From assembly GCA_003194525.1 (NCBI GenBank), contig NBIV01000023.1, forward strand, positions 310,001 through 374,000: a stretch of DNA of 64,000 bases, read 5' to 3'. The position numbers and the translations under genes were made by a program. This document shows, piece after piece, positions 1 through 10,075 of the stretch; the stretch's first letter is position 1; the number at the start of each line of letters is the position of its first letter. Source of the stretch: Gracilariopsis chorda. Lineage: Eukaryota > Rhodophyta > Florideophyceae > Gracilariales > Gracilariaceae. The notes under the pieces are model-generated. The model made no database searches. It was not told the DNA's origin and worked only from the letters and a program-made list of their open reading frames with translations.

Positions 1-533
1 GAGACTATCGACCGTACAGAAGAACAGTCCTTGTAAAGATATATCCCAGTTGTTGCACTGGTAGCATCGCCCAGTGATGACAGCTTGCTCGGTCGCGCAA
101 CAGACGTGAAGGATATGTTGAAAACCTTGGCACTGGGTATGAGACTCTAGTGCACAGAGACGTGAATGCTTCTGAGAAAGCCTAGTTCTGCGGGAGAGGC
201 TCAGTTGCGTCGGAGGTGGAAGCTACGGTGAAATGCTGTGGACCTTCTCATTGAAGAAGAAGAGGCGAAGAAGGAACCTAGCCAGAGACGACCGGTTCAC
301 GAGTGGGAACTGAGTTGTGAAGAGTGGCAGAAAACGTTGAAAGCGTTTGTGGATGCCATTGGAAGTCGAACAAAGATGCCAACTGCAGCAATTGTCACAA
401 GGGAATTGATGTGCGCGATACGCGTCCCGTCGAAAGAAGACGGGTACAAGTTATGCGCTGCCTTACGGTCCCGGAAAGGTACGTTATATATACACCATGA
501 TGTTGTCGCGAGTTGCAAGTGCATTCCAGCACG
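1..533. other. No supported gene (left edge)
   Basis: One open frame runs through part of this stretch on the plus strand, but it lacks an early ATG and enters the Uma2 gene antisense, so I do not call it. No repeat or RNA gene is visible. Confidence 0.4.
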
Positions 534-1289
534 TCAAAAAGCAGGAAGTCCTATAAAGATGTCGCCAATATCTATTTCTTTCTTTGGAAAGGCAGCTATT
601 GTGATGCGGCCTTTAAAGAAAACCTCGTCGTACATGAAACGGTTTCCTTGCGGATTCCGGAGGATGCGCACAGTGCGTTCATTGACATCTATGATCCAGT
701 ACTCTGAAATCCCGTTGGTGGCGTAGGTAGCCAGTTTGGTCGTGCTGTCGTATTCTAGAGAGGAGTTCGACACCTCCATCACCACAAAGATGTCTCTTGG
801 ATTAGGATGGCCATAAACACCTCGCTTAGAAAGAGTCATGTCTGGCTCTGGTTCCGATTTATCGTCTGGCAGAGAAATAGGAGTCGCTGGTCTAATTCTT
901 GCCACGTCGAGAAAGTTACTTGCCAGTAGATGCGTGAGGTTCGTTACGACCTCAGAGTGGCGGGGTGATTGAGGATGCATCTGAATGAAAAAGCCGTCGA
1001 TTAGCTCGCCACGAGCATGGTCCAAAAATCCGGTCTCAATCAACTCATGGTATTCCTTAACCGTCAAGCCCCTCGGAATATGGCTTGCAGCAGCAGAGTG
1101 AAAACACATCATGCGAGGCATGACGGTGAATTGGCGAGTTGGGTGCTTCGAAACTAACAAGGTCGAACCGCCGCGAGATATACGAGACCGCAACAGAAGC
1201 TGTCTCGAGATGAAGCATGAACTTGATGAAAGCTGTTCCATTGCGGGTGAGAGGTTGCACCGAGCAAGACAAGATTTAGCTGGGAACAT
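534..1289 (-). CDS. Uma2/DUF820-family endonuclease-like protein
   Basis: The product is 251 residues. Residues 74-251 match the Uma2 (DUF820) family, a PD-(D/E)XK nuclease fold very common in cyanobacteria and other bacteria. The expected active-site positions are all present: E95 in GELIDG, D150 in EPEPDMTL, E172 in VMEVSNSS, and K185 in TTKLATYA. The first ~70 residues are Ser/Arg-rich with few acids and look like an organelle-targeting extension. The gene starts at an ATG and shows no introns. Neighbouring sequence is unassigned. Family function is poorly known, and the usual annotation is restriction-endonuclease-like. A eukaryotic copy suggests transfer from a bacterium or from the plastid ancestor, which I infer rather than see. 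Family call is strong; cellular role and location are open. Confidence 0.85.
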   Translation of the reverse strand: MFPAKSCLARCNLSPAMEQLSSSSCFISRQLLLRSRISRGGSTLLVSKHPTRQFTVMPRMMCFHSAAASHIPRGLTVKEYHELIETGFLDHARGELIDGFFIQMHPQSPRHSEVVTNLTHLLASNFLDVARIRPATPISLPDDKSEPEPDMTLSKRGVYGHPNPRDIFVVMEVSNSSLEYDSTTKLATYATNGISEYWIIDVNERTVRILRNPQGNRFMYDEVFFKGRITIAAFPKKEIDIGDIFIGLPAF

Positions 1290-1640
1290 ACAATGGAAAA
1301 CAGTGTGCGAACTACCGATGGTAAAGGGTTAGCGATCGCTACCCTTGGTAGCCATTTACCCTTGAGCACGAAACGAGGGGCTTCGGGTAGATTTAATATA
1401 CCTAATACACTAATTAAAAATAATATTTTTGTGTTTTTTCAAAATGCCATAATGTTCGACTTAATCAAAATATTTGTGAAAATACAATAATACGAAGTTA
1501 TGCAAATACTACATTAGTTGATGAACTACTTTATTATTGTTAAGGCTTCGTCCCCTCGAGCAGATCGTGTCTCTTCTGAACCAGACTGTACTCGTGAGGA
1601 GTAAGGGTTACGACTGATGTTGACATCAGTCAACAACGAC
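1290..1640. other. AT-rich intergenic stretch with a TACCCTTGG motif
   Basis: This is the upstream side of the Uma2 gene. It holds an imperfect palindrome around GCTACCCTTGGTAGC near 1340 and an AT-rich stretch at about 1390-1510. No gene is seen. Confidence 0.4.
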
Positions 1641-2870
1641 ATCACGCAGAACTAAAACTGTTATCGTGGGCGATGTCGTCCTCGCCAAGCCCTCCTGGTT
1701 GTCGGTTACGTATGGTTCTGAGAAAGGGAGCTTCATTGTCTGCCGGGGATGGCGAAGTATTTCTCCCAACTAACACAAGGGGGTCGGAGATAGCCATTGC
1801 GCTGGCTACCCTGAGAGCCACCGAATCCACCAAGTTTTGTATCCACACACGCGCATAGCGGTGGGGCTACGGGACGTGGGTGTAGTCCTCGGCGCCCTGG
1901 ATGAATATCCCACCATACGGTTTGGCGAAAAACCCCAGCGGAGCACGTTCCTTGTTGCTCCCCCTTCGTCTGTATGCGCGGTCACCCTCAGCATCTGATT
2001 GACACGGGCGGCCAAGGCAAACATAGTGTGCGAAGGGCATCGGAGCACCCGAGGCCCAAAGCAGCATCCGCCATGTTGGGCATAACTGCTGTTCCGGTCT
2101 CGAGGTTGACCGTGACTTGACATGTCAGGACCGTAACCCCCTCCCCCTTTAGCAGCTGCAACTGGTGCTCCGAAGCAGGCGTTCCCCGTACTGAAAACTG
2201 CCGCCGTAGGGATGAGTATACACCGTTCCCTCGGCAGGTTGCCGATCCTGGTATCTGACGACCTAACAGCCAACGTCGCACAGTTGCGAATAACCCGGTC
2301 GTAAGTACACCTTGGATGGGGAGATACGCCAGGGCGGCTGACAAGCGGCAGATCAGCCCGCACAGGTCCGCATCTTTAAAGCCGGGGCATATGTTGTAAT
2401 ACTTCTTGAAGTGCAACTCGACTTCGCGCCCGTGGTTGGTGCTGAGCCGGAAGCGCAGCCCAAACACATTGTCTAAACTGACCGGTCCAGCGCGCAGGTG
2501 AGGGAGTGAACCTGTTTCGGGGTTCGCGGCCCCACCCTATACTGGATTACCTTATGATTGGTGGAAGGCTCGTCCACACTGCGGGAAGTGGAGACCAATC
2601 TCCTGACACAGCGGCGGTACGAATTAAGTCCATCAAGTAGATGAACGTCTTCCCCCTGAATTAAGTCCTCCAAGAGCCAGTCAGCGTGTGCTAGGAGAGC
2701 TTCGCTGTGTAAAACCATGAGGCAGGCAGGAAGCCGATGATACAGGCCAACGAGATAACCCTTACCTTCCAAAAAAGGGCTTTAAAAGCTAACGCTGTTA
2801 CTTTTAACGTTAACTTCAAGACCGTGAAGTTTTGAGCATTGCAACCCATACCAGTCGACTCAAGACCACA
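1641..2870 (-). other. Unassigned, probably decayed coding-like region
   Basis: Several overlapping minus-strand open frames of about 60-185 residues fill this stretch, and none has a recognisable domain. The frame patterns suggest an old coding segment that no longer reads continuously. I cannot say whether it was a host gene or a mobile element. Confidence 0.3.
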
Positions 2871-4537
2871 CACACACTACTTCTATCAGGGGAGTAGGTG
2901 AGCACAGTAGTCTACTACAGACTTGCGAAGAGCTTTGTCTCACATGCTGTAGAAAGAAGCGGCTTGGGCGTGTGATGCGCGGGCGAATACGCCCTACAAC
3001 AGAGTGTTGCTACTTCGTAACTTAGGGCCGAGTCCGCACTTCGAAAGTTACAAGTTGTAACAGGTGGATGTTATAATCCGTGTACGGTAAACAAAAGTCG
3101 TAGCCTTCGCATGATAATGATGGAACATCGCACATGGACCACCGCAGGCTTGTCAAAAGGCTCGGCGCAGAGCTACATTTCATAGTCGAGAGTGATCCTG
3201 CTTCCCAAGCTAGAGCACGTAAGACAAATGAGGGAGAGCCAAAGTGTGTCACACCTCCTACATCATACTCATGATGGCTGTTCGCCATCACAACTGGCAG
3301 GACAGACGGGAAGAACATACAACAGTAAGCAAATCCGTCGAGGCTTCGCTGAAGCATTCTTGCATAGTCATTGCAGCACTTGTACAGCAGACAATCTAAT
3401 TCGTCCTGAACAACATCTTGACTAAAGAGTTGGCAGAAAGAACCGTGTTCATCTTATTCTTAGACACAGGGCTAACGCAGCTCGTTGTCACGTAACCTTT
3501 TATCCCCAACGATGCTTGTCGTAAGGAGAGCGCAACGCATCAAGAAAGACTTGTTAACTGTGGCGTCCATTCCCACAAAATCAGGACATAGATCAGATTC
3601 CGGTGCAGGCATGTCTTCTAGTATATATAGGCGAGGAAGGACATGACGCTGTTTCATCGAATCCATGTTAACAATGTATGATGCACGTGTACTGTGAACG
3701 CAGTAACATATGTGTCATAGACCAGGACTCAAATACTATGTAACATGTGGCACAAAGATAGGAAAACCCACTGTGCCTTTAAACATAACTTTAAAAAGCT
3801 ATAAACACTGCAACGTTGGCGTCATTTACAACAAAGTGGGGCGTCATGAACCCCAAAGTAATCACTCTCAACGCACCCCGACAAACCAGACCCCAAGACA
3901 GGGCAGAATGGAACCCGTCGTTGACAAAATTCATTCAGCACACACCACCTCCATGAATCCAAAAACGGCTCATAAAAAAAGGTCCAGCAAGACAAAACCT
4001 CACACTCAAGGAACTCAATCCAAAACTGGCCCGAACGCAAGGGGTGGCTATGCCCATGAGGCGGATACAACCAGTGAGTACGTAACACGTAGACAGGGCA
4101 ACAACGCACCTATCAAAGAATCAAGGACCGCGAATGTAATTGGTGATCACGGAGGGAGTGTGGGGGAATGGCCAAACTCCTTCGGCTGACACTGTCACGG
4201 CCTCACCGTTACCGTCCCACTGCTTCACACAAGCCTGTTCCTCGAGCAAGACGCTCAACATCACCTCAGCATTACAAGAACACACGAACGTAGATTGCGT
4301 TAGAACAAATCGCTGTTTTTACAAGTTACAAAGGAAGCCAATCTCATTAAGAAATAGAAAGAAGGAAAGAAAACAAACACACGAAATGGACGACACCACG
4401 TGCGCACCAGACGCACCCAAACACGAGAGTGTTATAAAAGAAACACGATATCGTCCGCAGCTCACCACCAAAAAAAAGGAAACACAAACGTAGTCAACGT
4501 CCGCAAGAGGTCAAAGAGAACAAGAAAAAGAACGAGT
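2871..4537. other. Intergenic region, nothing recognised
   Basis: Only short open frames occur here, without domains or sensible composition. The right part, about 3700-4530, is A-rich and lies just downstream of the UDP-glucose dehydrogenase stop, so it probably includes that gene's 3' UTR. Confidence 0.4.
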
Positions 4538-6029
4538 TCAAGCCGTGCTCAGCTTAGGATCCAAAGGCTTTCCAATGGCGTAAACCACAAAACCGATTTC
4601 ACGCAGTGTAGCGTGATCAAGAATATTACGGCCATCAAATACGAACGACGGTTTGGTCATGGTATCGTAAACCTGATGGAAGTCAAGTTCCTTGAATTCA
4701 TCCCATTCGGTTGCAACAGCCATAGCATGCGCGTCCTTACAAGCCGTAAGCGCATCCGGACACAGAGTGACATATTTCTGAACTTCAGTCTTGTCCATTT
4801 TGCACGCGTAAGTAAGGTCCATCCACACCTGTTCCTCTTCTACTTTGGGGTCGTAGATAGCTACCTGAGCCTTCTCTTCAATTAGACGACGGCACACGTC
4901 AATCGATGCTGATTCACGCGTATCACCAGTGTCCTTCTTGAACGCAAACCCAAGCAGAGCAATCTTCTTGCCAGTCACGGTGTTGTACAATCCATGAATA
5001 ATACGGCCCACGAAGCGTTCCTTCTGATAATCATTCATGTGCACGACCTGGTGGAAGTAGTGTGCCACCTCAGGCAGTCCAAATGATTCACACAGATACA
5101 CCAGGTTCAAAATATCCTTCTGGAAGCACGAGCCACCAAATCCAACCGAAGCCTTCAAAAACTTGGGGCCAATACGGGTATCCATCCCTACAGCACGTGC
5201 CACCTCATCCACATCAGCGCCAGAAGCCTCACACACAGCCGAGATAGCATTAATAGAAGACACTCTCTGCGCCAAAAACGAGTTAGCCACAAGCTTGGAT
5301 AACTCCGACGACCACACGTTGGTCAACAAAATACGGTCACGCGGCACCCAGTGCGCGTACACATCAGCCAGAGTGTCCATAGCCTTCTGTCCAGATTCAT
5401 CCAGCTGTCCGCCGATGAGGACGCGGTCCGGGTTGTCCAGGTCCGTAATAGCAGTACCCTCAGCAAGGAACTCCGGGTTACTGAGGACGTCAAAACGGGT
5501 CTTACCCGCGCCGTGCAGGACGGCGGAGATAGCTTCTGCGGTCTTGATGGGCACGGTACTCTTCTCGACGACAATCTTGGGAGTTTCGGCAACCTGTGCA
5601 ATTCGGCGGGCAGCAAGCTCCCAGTAGGTGAGGTCGGAGGCGCGACCAGCGCCAATTCCGACCTTCTTGGTGGGGGTATTGACGGCGACAAAAATGATAT
5701 CGGCTTCCTGAATGGCTTCATCAATGTCGGTACTGAAGAAGAGATTCTTGCCTCTGCAGGCGGTGACAACCTTGTGCAGCCCCGGTTCGTAGATGGGGAG
5801 ATTGTCACTGTTCCAGGCGTCGATACGAGCGGCAGAGATGTCGACGATCTTGACCTGTACTTCTGGGCATTTGAGAGCGATCATGGACATGGTCTGTTGT
5901 TCGAGACTGGTTAGAACGGGGAATGAAATTGAGCAGGGCGAGCGCGAAGAGTTAACTTACGGGTCCACCGACGTAACCGGCGCCGATACAGCAGATCTTG
6001 AGGCCATCTTGGGAGGGAATTGAGACCAT
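4538..6029 (-). CDS. UGD: UDP-glucose 6-dehydrogenase (two exons)
   Basis: This cytosolic enzyme oxidises UDP-glucose to UDP-glucuronate with two NAD+, feeding wall and matrix polysaccharide synthesis. I place exon 1 at 5961-6029 (23 codons) and exon 2 at 4538-5893. The 67-nt intron (5894-5960) has GTAAGT and CAG ends and joins GAGYVGGP to TMSMIALK in phase. The spliced protein is about 474 residues, close to the usual ~480. The NAD motif [10 protein letters not shown] is near residue 14, and the catalytic loop [11 protein letters not shown] is near 162. The active-site Cys lies in [10 protein letters not shown] (about C279). The frame stays open upstream of the chosen ATG, but that sequence is GC-rich low complexity unlike the family. 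Five CACGTG boxes lie upstream. Confidence 0.93.
5894..5960 (-). other. Spliceosomal intron of UGD
   Basis: The 67-nt intron starts GTAAGT and ends AACAACAG on the minus strand. Removing it restores the conserved Rossmann loop without a shift. Confidence 0.9.
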
Positions 6030-6173
6030 GTTGAGGAGAACGAACGCAAGCAGAGAGGTGAGGAGAGGATGAAGGTGAAGGGTGAAGGCGGGAGGGAGGG
6101 AATGGGGGTGCACGAGACAGAGGGCAGAAGCAGGCGAGCGGGTTTTGAAGGGAATGAGACGGGAGCACATGTG

Positions 6174-6480
6174 CTCATGGCGCAGCAAATAGGCTGTGGG
6201 AGGGGAGTCGCGAGGCGGCGGCAGCGGCGCTGGTGACGGGGACCGACAGTGACGCGCTCTGCTGTCGCGCACGGCAGCCACGTCCGCCGGGACCACCGCC
6301 ACCACGTGCGCCGCTGACAGTGGTCGCTCCCCGCCGCGCTGCTGCGCATCCGGCTCGGACGGCGCGCCCCACGTGTCCAGCGCGCGGCTGTAAGCGGGGG
6401 TGAATTGAGCTCGGAGAAGGCACGCGCCACGTGGCGGCGGCGGACACGTGGCGGTGGTCGCGGGGCGCACGTGCCGCGTG
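6174..6480. promoter_or_regulatory. CACGTG box cluster between UGD and a divergent ORF
   Basis: At least five CACGTG palindromes occur at about 6313, 6371, 6428, 6446 and 6469, plus one CACATGTG near 6170. They lie in GC-rich DNA upstream of UGD. CACGTG is the core site for bHLH/bZIP factors in plants and fungi, so a regulatory role here is an inference. Confidence 0.5.
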
Positions 6481-6640
6481 CGCGCTTGTCCATGGGCGCT
6501 GTTCACGCACAAACGCCCACACACTCGCTGCATTACATAATGCGCGAAGGGGCGCCGCGCGCTCAGCTCCACAGCCCTCACTTTGACAACTCCCCGCCAA
6601 ACTGCACACTCTCCCTCTCCGCTCCGCACCCGCACCTCAC

Positions 6641-6680
6641 CGCACCGCACCGCACCGCACCGCACCGCACCGCACCGCAC
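6641..6680 (+). repeat. (CGCAC)8 microsatellite
   Basis: Eight perfect copies of the pentamer CGCAC, with partial copies on both flanks. It sits in the GC-rich spacer between UGD and the proline/serine-rich frame. Confidence 0.95.
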
Positions 6681-6819
6681 CGCCACCGCCAACCAAACAC
6701 GCCATGCCCAGCCCGCCCTCCTCGCATAAACTGCAGCCCCCCCACCCCCCACCAGTGCGCCCCCACCCCCCTCCGCCCGCCACCCCCCCACTGCCACCAC
6801 CCCCCCAAAGCTCAACCCC

Positions 6820-7383
6820 GTGCGCCCCAACCTCGCCGCGCAGCGCCGTTCCCGCCACGAGCTCCGTCTCGAGCAGATCGCTATCTGGGGCGACGCCGCC
6901 TCCACCACCCGTCGCTCCCCCCCCATGCCCCCTCCAAAGACCTTCTCCTCCCCTCCAAAGTCATCCTCCTCCACCCCCACCCCACCGTCCCCACCGTCCC
7001 CTTCCCGTCGTCCGCGACCTACCCCCCCGCCTCGCACCCGCACCATGCCCCTCATCCACCCCCAAAAGCGTCGCGAATCCGCCGCTCAGCGTGAGCGCGA
7101 TGAGCTTCACTTCCGTGCAAATGCCAATGCCTCCCTTCCCCAACGAGACGACCCCGCCCGCCATAGCATGCCTTCCAACTTCTCCTCATCCTCCCGCTCC
7201 TCCTTCCGCGCCAATACCTCCTACTCCACCCGCTCCTTGGGAAGGTACACCCGCTCCTCAAGTTCTCAACTGCCCCCACTCCGGAGCTCAACCACCGCAC
7301 CCACCCCAAATTCATCCTCCTCCGTCCGCCCGGACTCTGCATCACATTCTTCGTCCTCTCGTTTCTCCACTTCCAACGTATAG
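6820..7383 (+). CDS. Proline/serine-rich basic hypothetical protein (start uncertain)
   Basis: Frame 1 encodes about 187 residues with a charged early part (AAQRRSRHELRLEQIAIWG), a Pro/Ser low-complexity middle, a basic piece (QKRRESAAQRERDELHFRAN) and a Ser-rich tail. It ends at TAG 7381-7383. There is no ATG at 6820; the first in-frame ATG is at 6925, and the frame is open from 6730. An ATG at 6704 lies in another frame across long C runs, so a base-call error or an unseen exon could link them. All three forward frames are open here because of C-rich composition, so the call is weak. No domain is recognised. It would be divergent from UGD. Confidence 0.35.
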   Translation: MRPNLAAQRRSRHELRLEQIAIWGDAASTTRRSPPMPPPKTFSSPPKSSSSTPTPPSPPSPSRRPRPTPPPRTRTMPLIHPQKRRESAAQRERDELHFRANANASLPQRDDPARHSMPSNFSSSSRSSFRANTSYSTRSLGRYTRSSSSQLPPLRSSTTAPTPNSSSSVRPDSASHSSSSRFSTSNV

Positions 7384-7538
7384 CTCTGCGCAATCCCCAT
7401 CCATTTCATGCATTTGCTCTCTTGTTGCATTACCCATTCACTCTCCCTCTGTACTCTGAATTCATTTACTTGCACTGCTTTGCATCCCCCCTCCCCACTT
7501 ACATCCGACCACGGAAGCTGTAGCGCACAGCTTCTAAA

Positions 7539-8813
7539 CTAGTTCGTCTCTTCATCGGCATTTGCTCGCCGCCATCGCAACCACCTTTCAATAAATCCAT
7601 CAATCTTCCCATTCAAAACACCCGCAACATCCCCCTCTTCACATTCCGTTCGCAAGTCCTTCACAATCTTGTAAGGGTGTAATACATAGTTTCGTATTTG
7701 CATTCCCCACCCAGCCTCTACGATATCTCCCCGAATATCAGCCAATTCTTTTACTCGCTGTTCCTCCAATATCACCGCCAGTTTAGCTTTAAGCATATCC
7801 ATCGCCTTCATCTTGTTTTGCAATTGGCTACGTTGCTGAGAACATTTCACGCTTATACCGCTCGGAACATGCGTTATTCGAACTGCTGTTTCCACCTTGT
7901 TCACGTTCTGACCGCCCTTCCCCCCAGCCCGCATCGTTGTTACTGAGATGTCGGACTCTGATATCTCCAGTTGTGTTGCATCCTCCTCGTCTAACATGGG
8001 CATCACCTCAACACCGGCAAAACTCGTCTGTCGCTTCCCCTGCGCATTGAACGGACTGATGCGTACCAAGCGATGCGTCCCTTTCTCAGCCCCCAAATAC
8101 CCGCATGCATACTCGCCCAAGATTTCAAACGTGATCGATTTCAGCCCAGCCTCATCCCCTTCGCTCCTCTCCACGACTGACACTTTGTACCCGCACTCCG
8201 TCGCCCACCTCGTGTACATACGAGACAGCATTTCAGCCCAATCCTGCGCATCCGTGCCGCCAGCTCCAGCCGTGATCGTTAGAATCGCGCTATTTGCATC
8301 GTAAGGACCGTCCAACAAGCTTTGCATCTCAAACTTGTCCAAGTCCTGTACCACCCCTTCAATCAGCGATCTTGCTTCATCCAACATCGCCAAATCCGTT
8401 TCCTCCACTTCAGTCGCCAGTTCCAGGAACGCCGATGCATCTTCAGTCTGAGATTTCCATCCTTTGACACGATTTACGATTGATTCGTGCTTCGCAAGCT
8501 TTCGTAGAGATGCTTGGGCTGCGTTAGAGTTGTCCCAAAACCCTGGTGCATTTGATTCCGCTTGCAATTCCTTTACGATTGCCTGATGGTTCTCCACATC
8601 TATTGCACTTTTATTGGCTTCAATACGTGTTCTCAACTCCATTAATTGGCGTTGAAGAGAGTTTGCATGTTCTGATAACGGCTTGACAGCGCATCTCGGT
8701 GCTGTCCATCTTGGTACATAGCGAGAACGTGGAAATATGATACAACGTGTTCCGCCTCTATGTCGATTCACGTTGTGTACAAAAAGTGGGTTACACGGAT
8801 GCACAAACAGCAT
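7539..8813 (-). CDS. prfB: Peptide chain release factor 2, organellar (plastid)
   Basis: RF2 reads UAA and UGA stop codons on bacterial-type ribosomes and triggers peptide release. The protein is 424 residues, against ~365 in bacteria. The first ~45 are Arg-rich with few acids, as in a plastid transit peptide. The codon-recognition tripeptide SPF is at about 253-255, which marks RF2 rather than RF1 (PxT). The hydrolysis motif GGQ is at about 300-302 in [12 protein letters not shown]. There are no introns, and the bacterial programmed-frameshift leader is absent, as expected for a nuclear copy. Plastid rather than mitochondrial targeting is inferred from its cyanobacterial-like sequence. Confidence 0.92.
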   Translation of the reverse strand: MLFVHPCNPLFVHNVNRHRGGTRCIIFPRSRYVPRWTAPRCAVKPLSEHANSLQRQLMELRTRIEANKSAIDVENHQAIVKELQAESNAPGFWDNSNAAQASLRKLAKHESIVNRVKGWKSQTEDASAFLELATEVEETDLAMLDEARSLIEGVVQDLDKFEMQSLLDGPYDANSAILTITAGAGGTDAQDWAEMLSRMYTRWATECGYKVSVVERSEGDEAGLKSITFEILGEYACGYLGAEKGTHRLVRISPFNAQGKRQTSFAGVEVMPMLDEEDATQLEISESDISVTTMRAGGKGGQNVNKVETAVRITHVPSGISVKCSQQRSQLQNKMKAMDMLKAKLAVILEEQRVKELADIRGDIVEAGWGMQIRNYVLHPYKIVKDLRTECEEGDVAGVLNGKIDGFIERWLRWRRANADEETN

Positions 8814-9751
8814 CCCTCGATGTTGACAAGATTCTACAGAATCTCCCGCGACCCCTAGTCAACTCGTGTGAAGCTTCGCTCGCAATGCGTCTCGTAAATT
8901 GTGAACCACACTGCAGGGTGCTGAGAGCAGCAGAGTGTAATGCGGGTGAGAATTTGTTAGTCCAGGATGGTAATCGACCTGCGTTTTTTCTGCTTTGCTT
9001 TCGTTCCAAATGTTCCTCGGGTATCAGGTTAACGAATTTGCAAAAGCAAACGATGTCCTTGGGAACAGCGTGACTTTTGGCCACTGTGAAACTCAGGTGT
9101 GAAGTTGGAGATCAAAGTGTCGCAATTGTGTAAAAGAATGGATATCTATTGAGCATGATGCATTGCGCTACAGCTCTGTACAGTGAACATTTCTTTTGCT
9201 TCAAGGTTGAAGGGTTACGACGGTATCCTTGGGTTTGACAGCACGTTTTGGTCAACATCGCGCTGGACTCGTGTTGAGGAGATTTGGACTCCGATGAGAG
9301 TTTCATCAGGCCATGTTTAGTGTCCTTGGTTTCCTTTGGACGCCAGAACGTTATACAGGTATCCTATGGGGCTACTAACCAGCACTTATCCTTCGGGTTT
9401 CAACCATTCAGCGTTCATCAGTGATGAACCATCAACCTTTGTATCCTACGGGTCTCGAGTCTCTGGCAAATCACTCATGCATGTGAAGTTCAAAGAGGAG
9501 AAGGCTCCATGGCTTTTTAGCACATCGACTTGACGGGAACATGCGTAACGTCCGACGGGGGCTTTACTGCAGTCGCAAACAAATTTCGAGCTGTTGCCGT
9601 AAATGACTATTGGCACCCGGAGCAGAAATAGCACACCCACGTGACCAGAGCTCATGACGGTGACCAGAACTCAGGAGTACTTGCCATTGTCAAAGCAAAG
9701 ACAGTCATAAAGAACGCGTTATTGCCTACTGTACTCAGCTGAGCAACAGTA
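8814..9751. other. Intergenic region, nothing recognised
   Basis: It separates prfB from the next small gene and carries both upstream regions. No domain-bearing frame, repeat or RNA gene is apparent. Confidence 0.4.
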
Positions 9752-10036
9752 ATGTTTCGTGAAGAAATGGAAACGGATGATGCTGAAGTTGAACCCAATC
9801 GGTCATCTACACCTTCAAAACCGGTGGTTTACGATGAGCAACGTCGCAAGGACTTGCTCGATCGTCTTCACCGAGAAAAGCAGGTACTATCAACCCTACC
9901 TCCTGCATCCAAGTATGTGCGCCACCGCCTCAAGGTAGTTGAGAAAGCCGTGCAGATATTATCTTCACAAGAGCATTGCTCACAAGACGATGCCACTGCC
10001 CAGCTCACACGCCTTCTGGAATCGTTGGCGATATGA
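9752..10036 (+). CDS. Small helical hypothetical protein
   Basis: The frame encodes 94 residues from an ATG. It has an acidic disordered first 30 residues, then a probable helical hairpin (RRKDLLDRLHREKQVLSTLP and YVRHRLKVVEKAVQILSSQ) and a Leu-rich end. Codon use and amphipathic pattern look genuine. It lies tail-to-tail with pheS, with only about 40 bases between the stops. I do not recognise the family and see no catalytic motif. Confidence 0.55.
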   Translation: MFREEMETDDAEVEPNRSSTPSKPVVYDEQRRKDLLDRLHREKQVLSTLPPASKYVRHRLKVVEKAVQILSSQEHCSQDDATAQLTRLLESLAI

Positions 10037-10075
10037 AACATCAGCCTTTGATTTTCAACTCAAGGCTTACCAAAT

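Noticed and set aside
238-726. Open plus-strand frame of ~160 codons
   Set aside because: It has no early ATG, runs antisense through the Uma2 gene, and has no domain.
3710-4189. Plus-strand frame of ~159 codons
   Set aside because: Composition is Thr/Asn/His-rich as expected from A/C-rich DNA; no domain and no promoter context.
5952-7055. Long N-terminal extension of UGD
   Set aside because: Open only because of GC-rich low complexity; the family starts at the chosen ATG next to the NAD motif.
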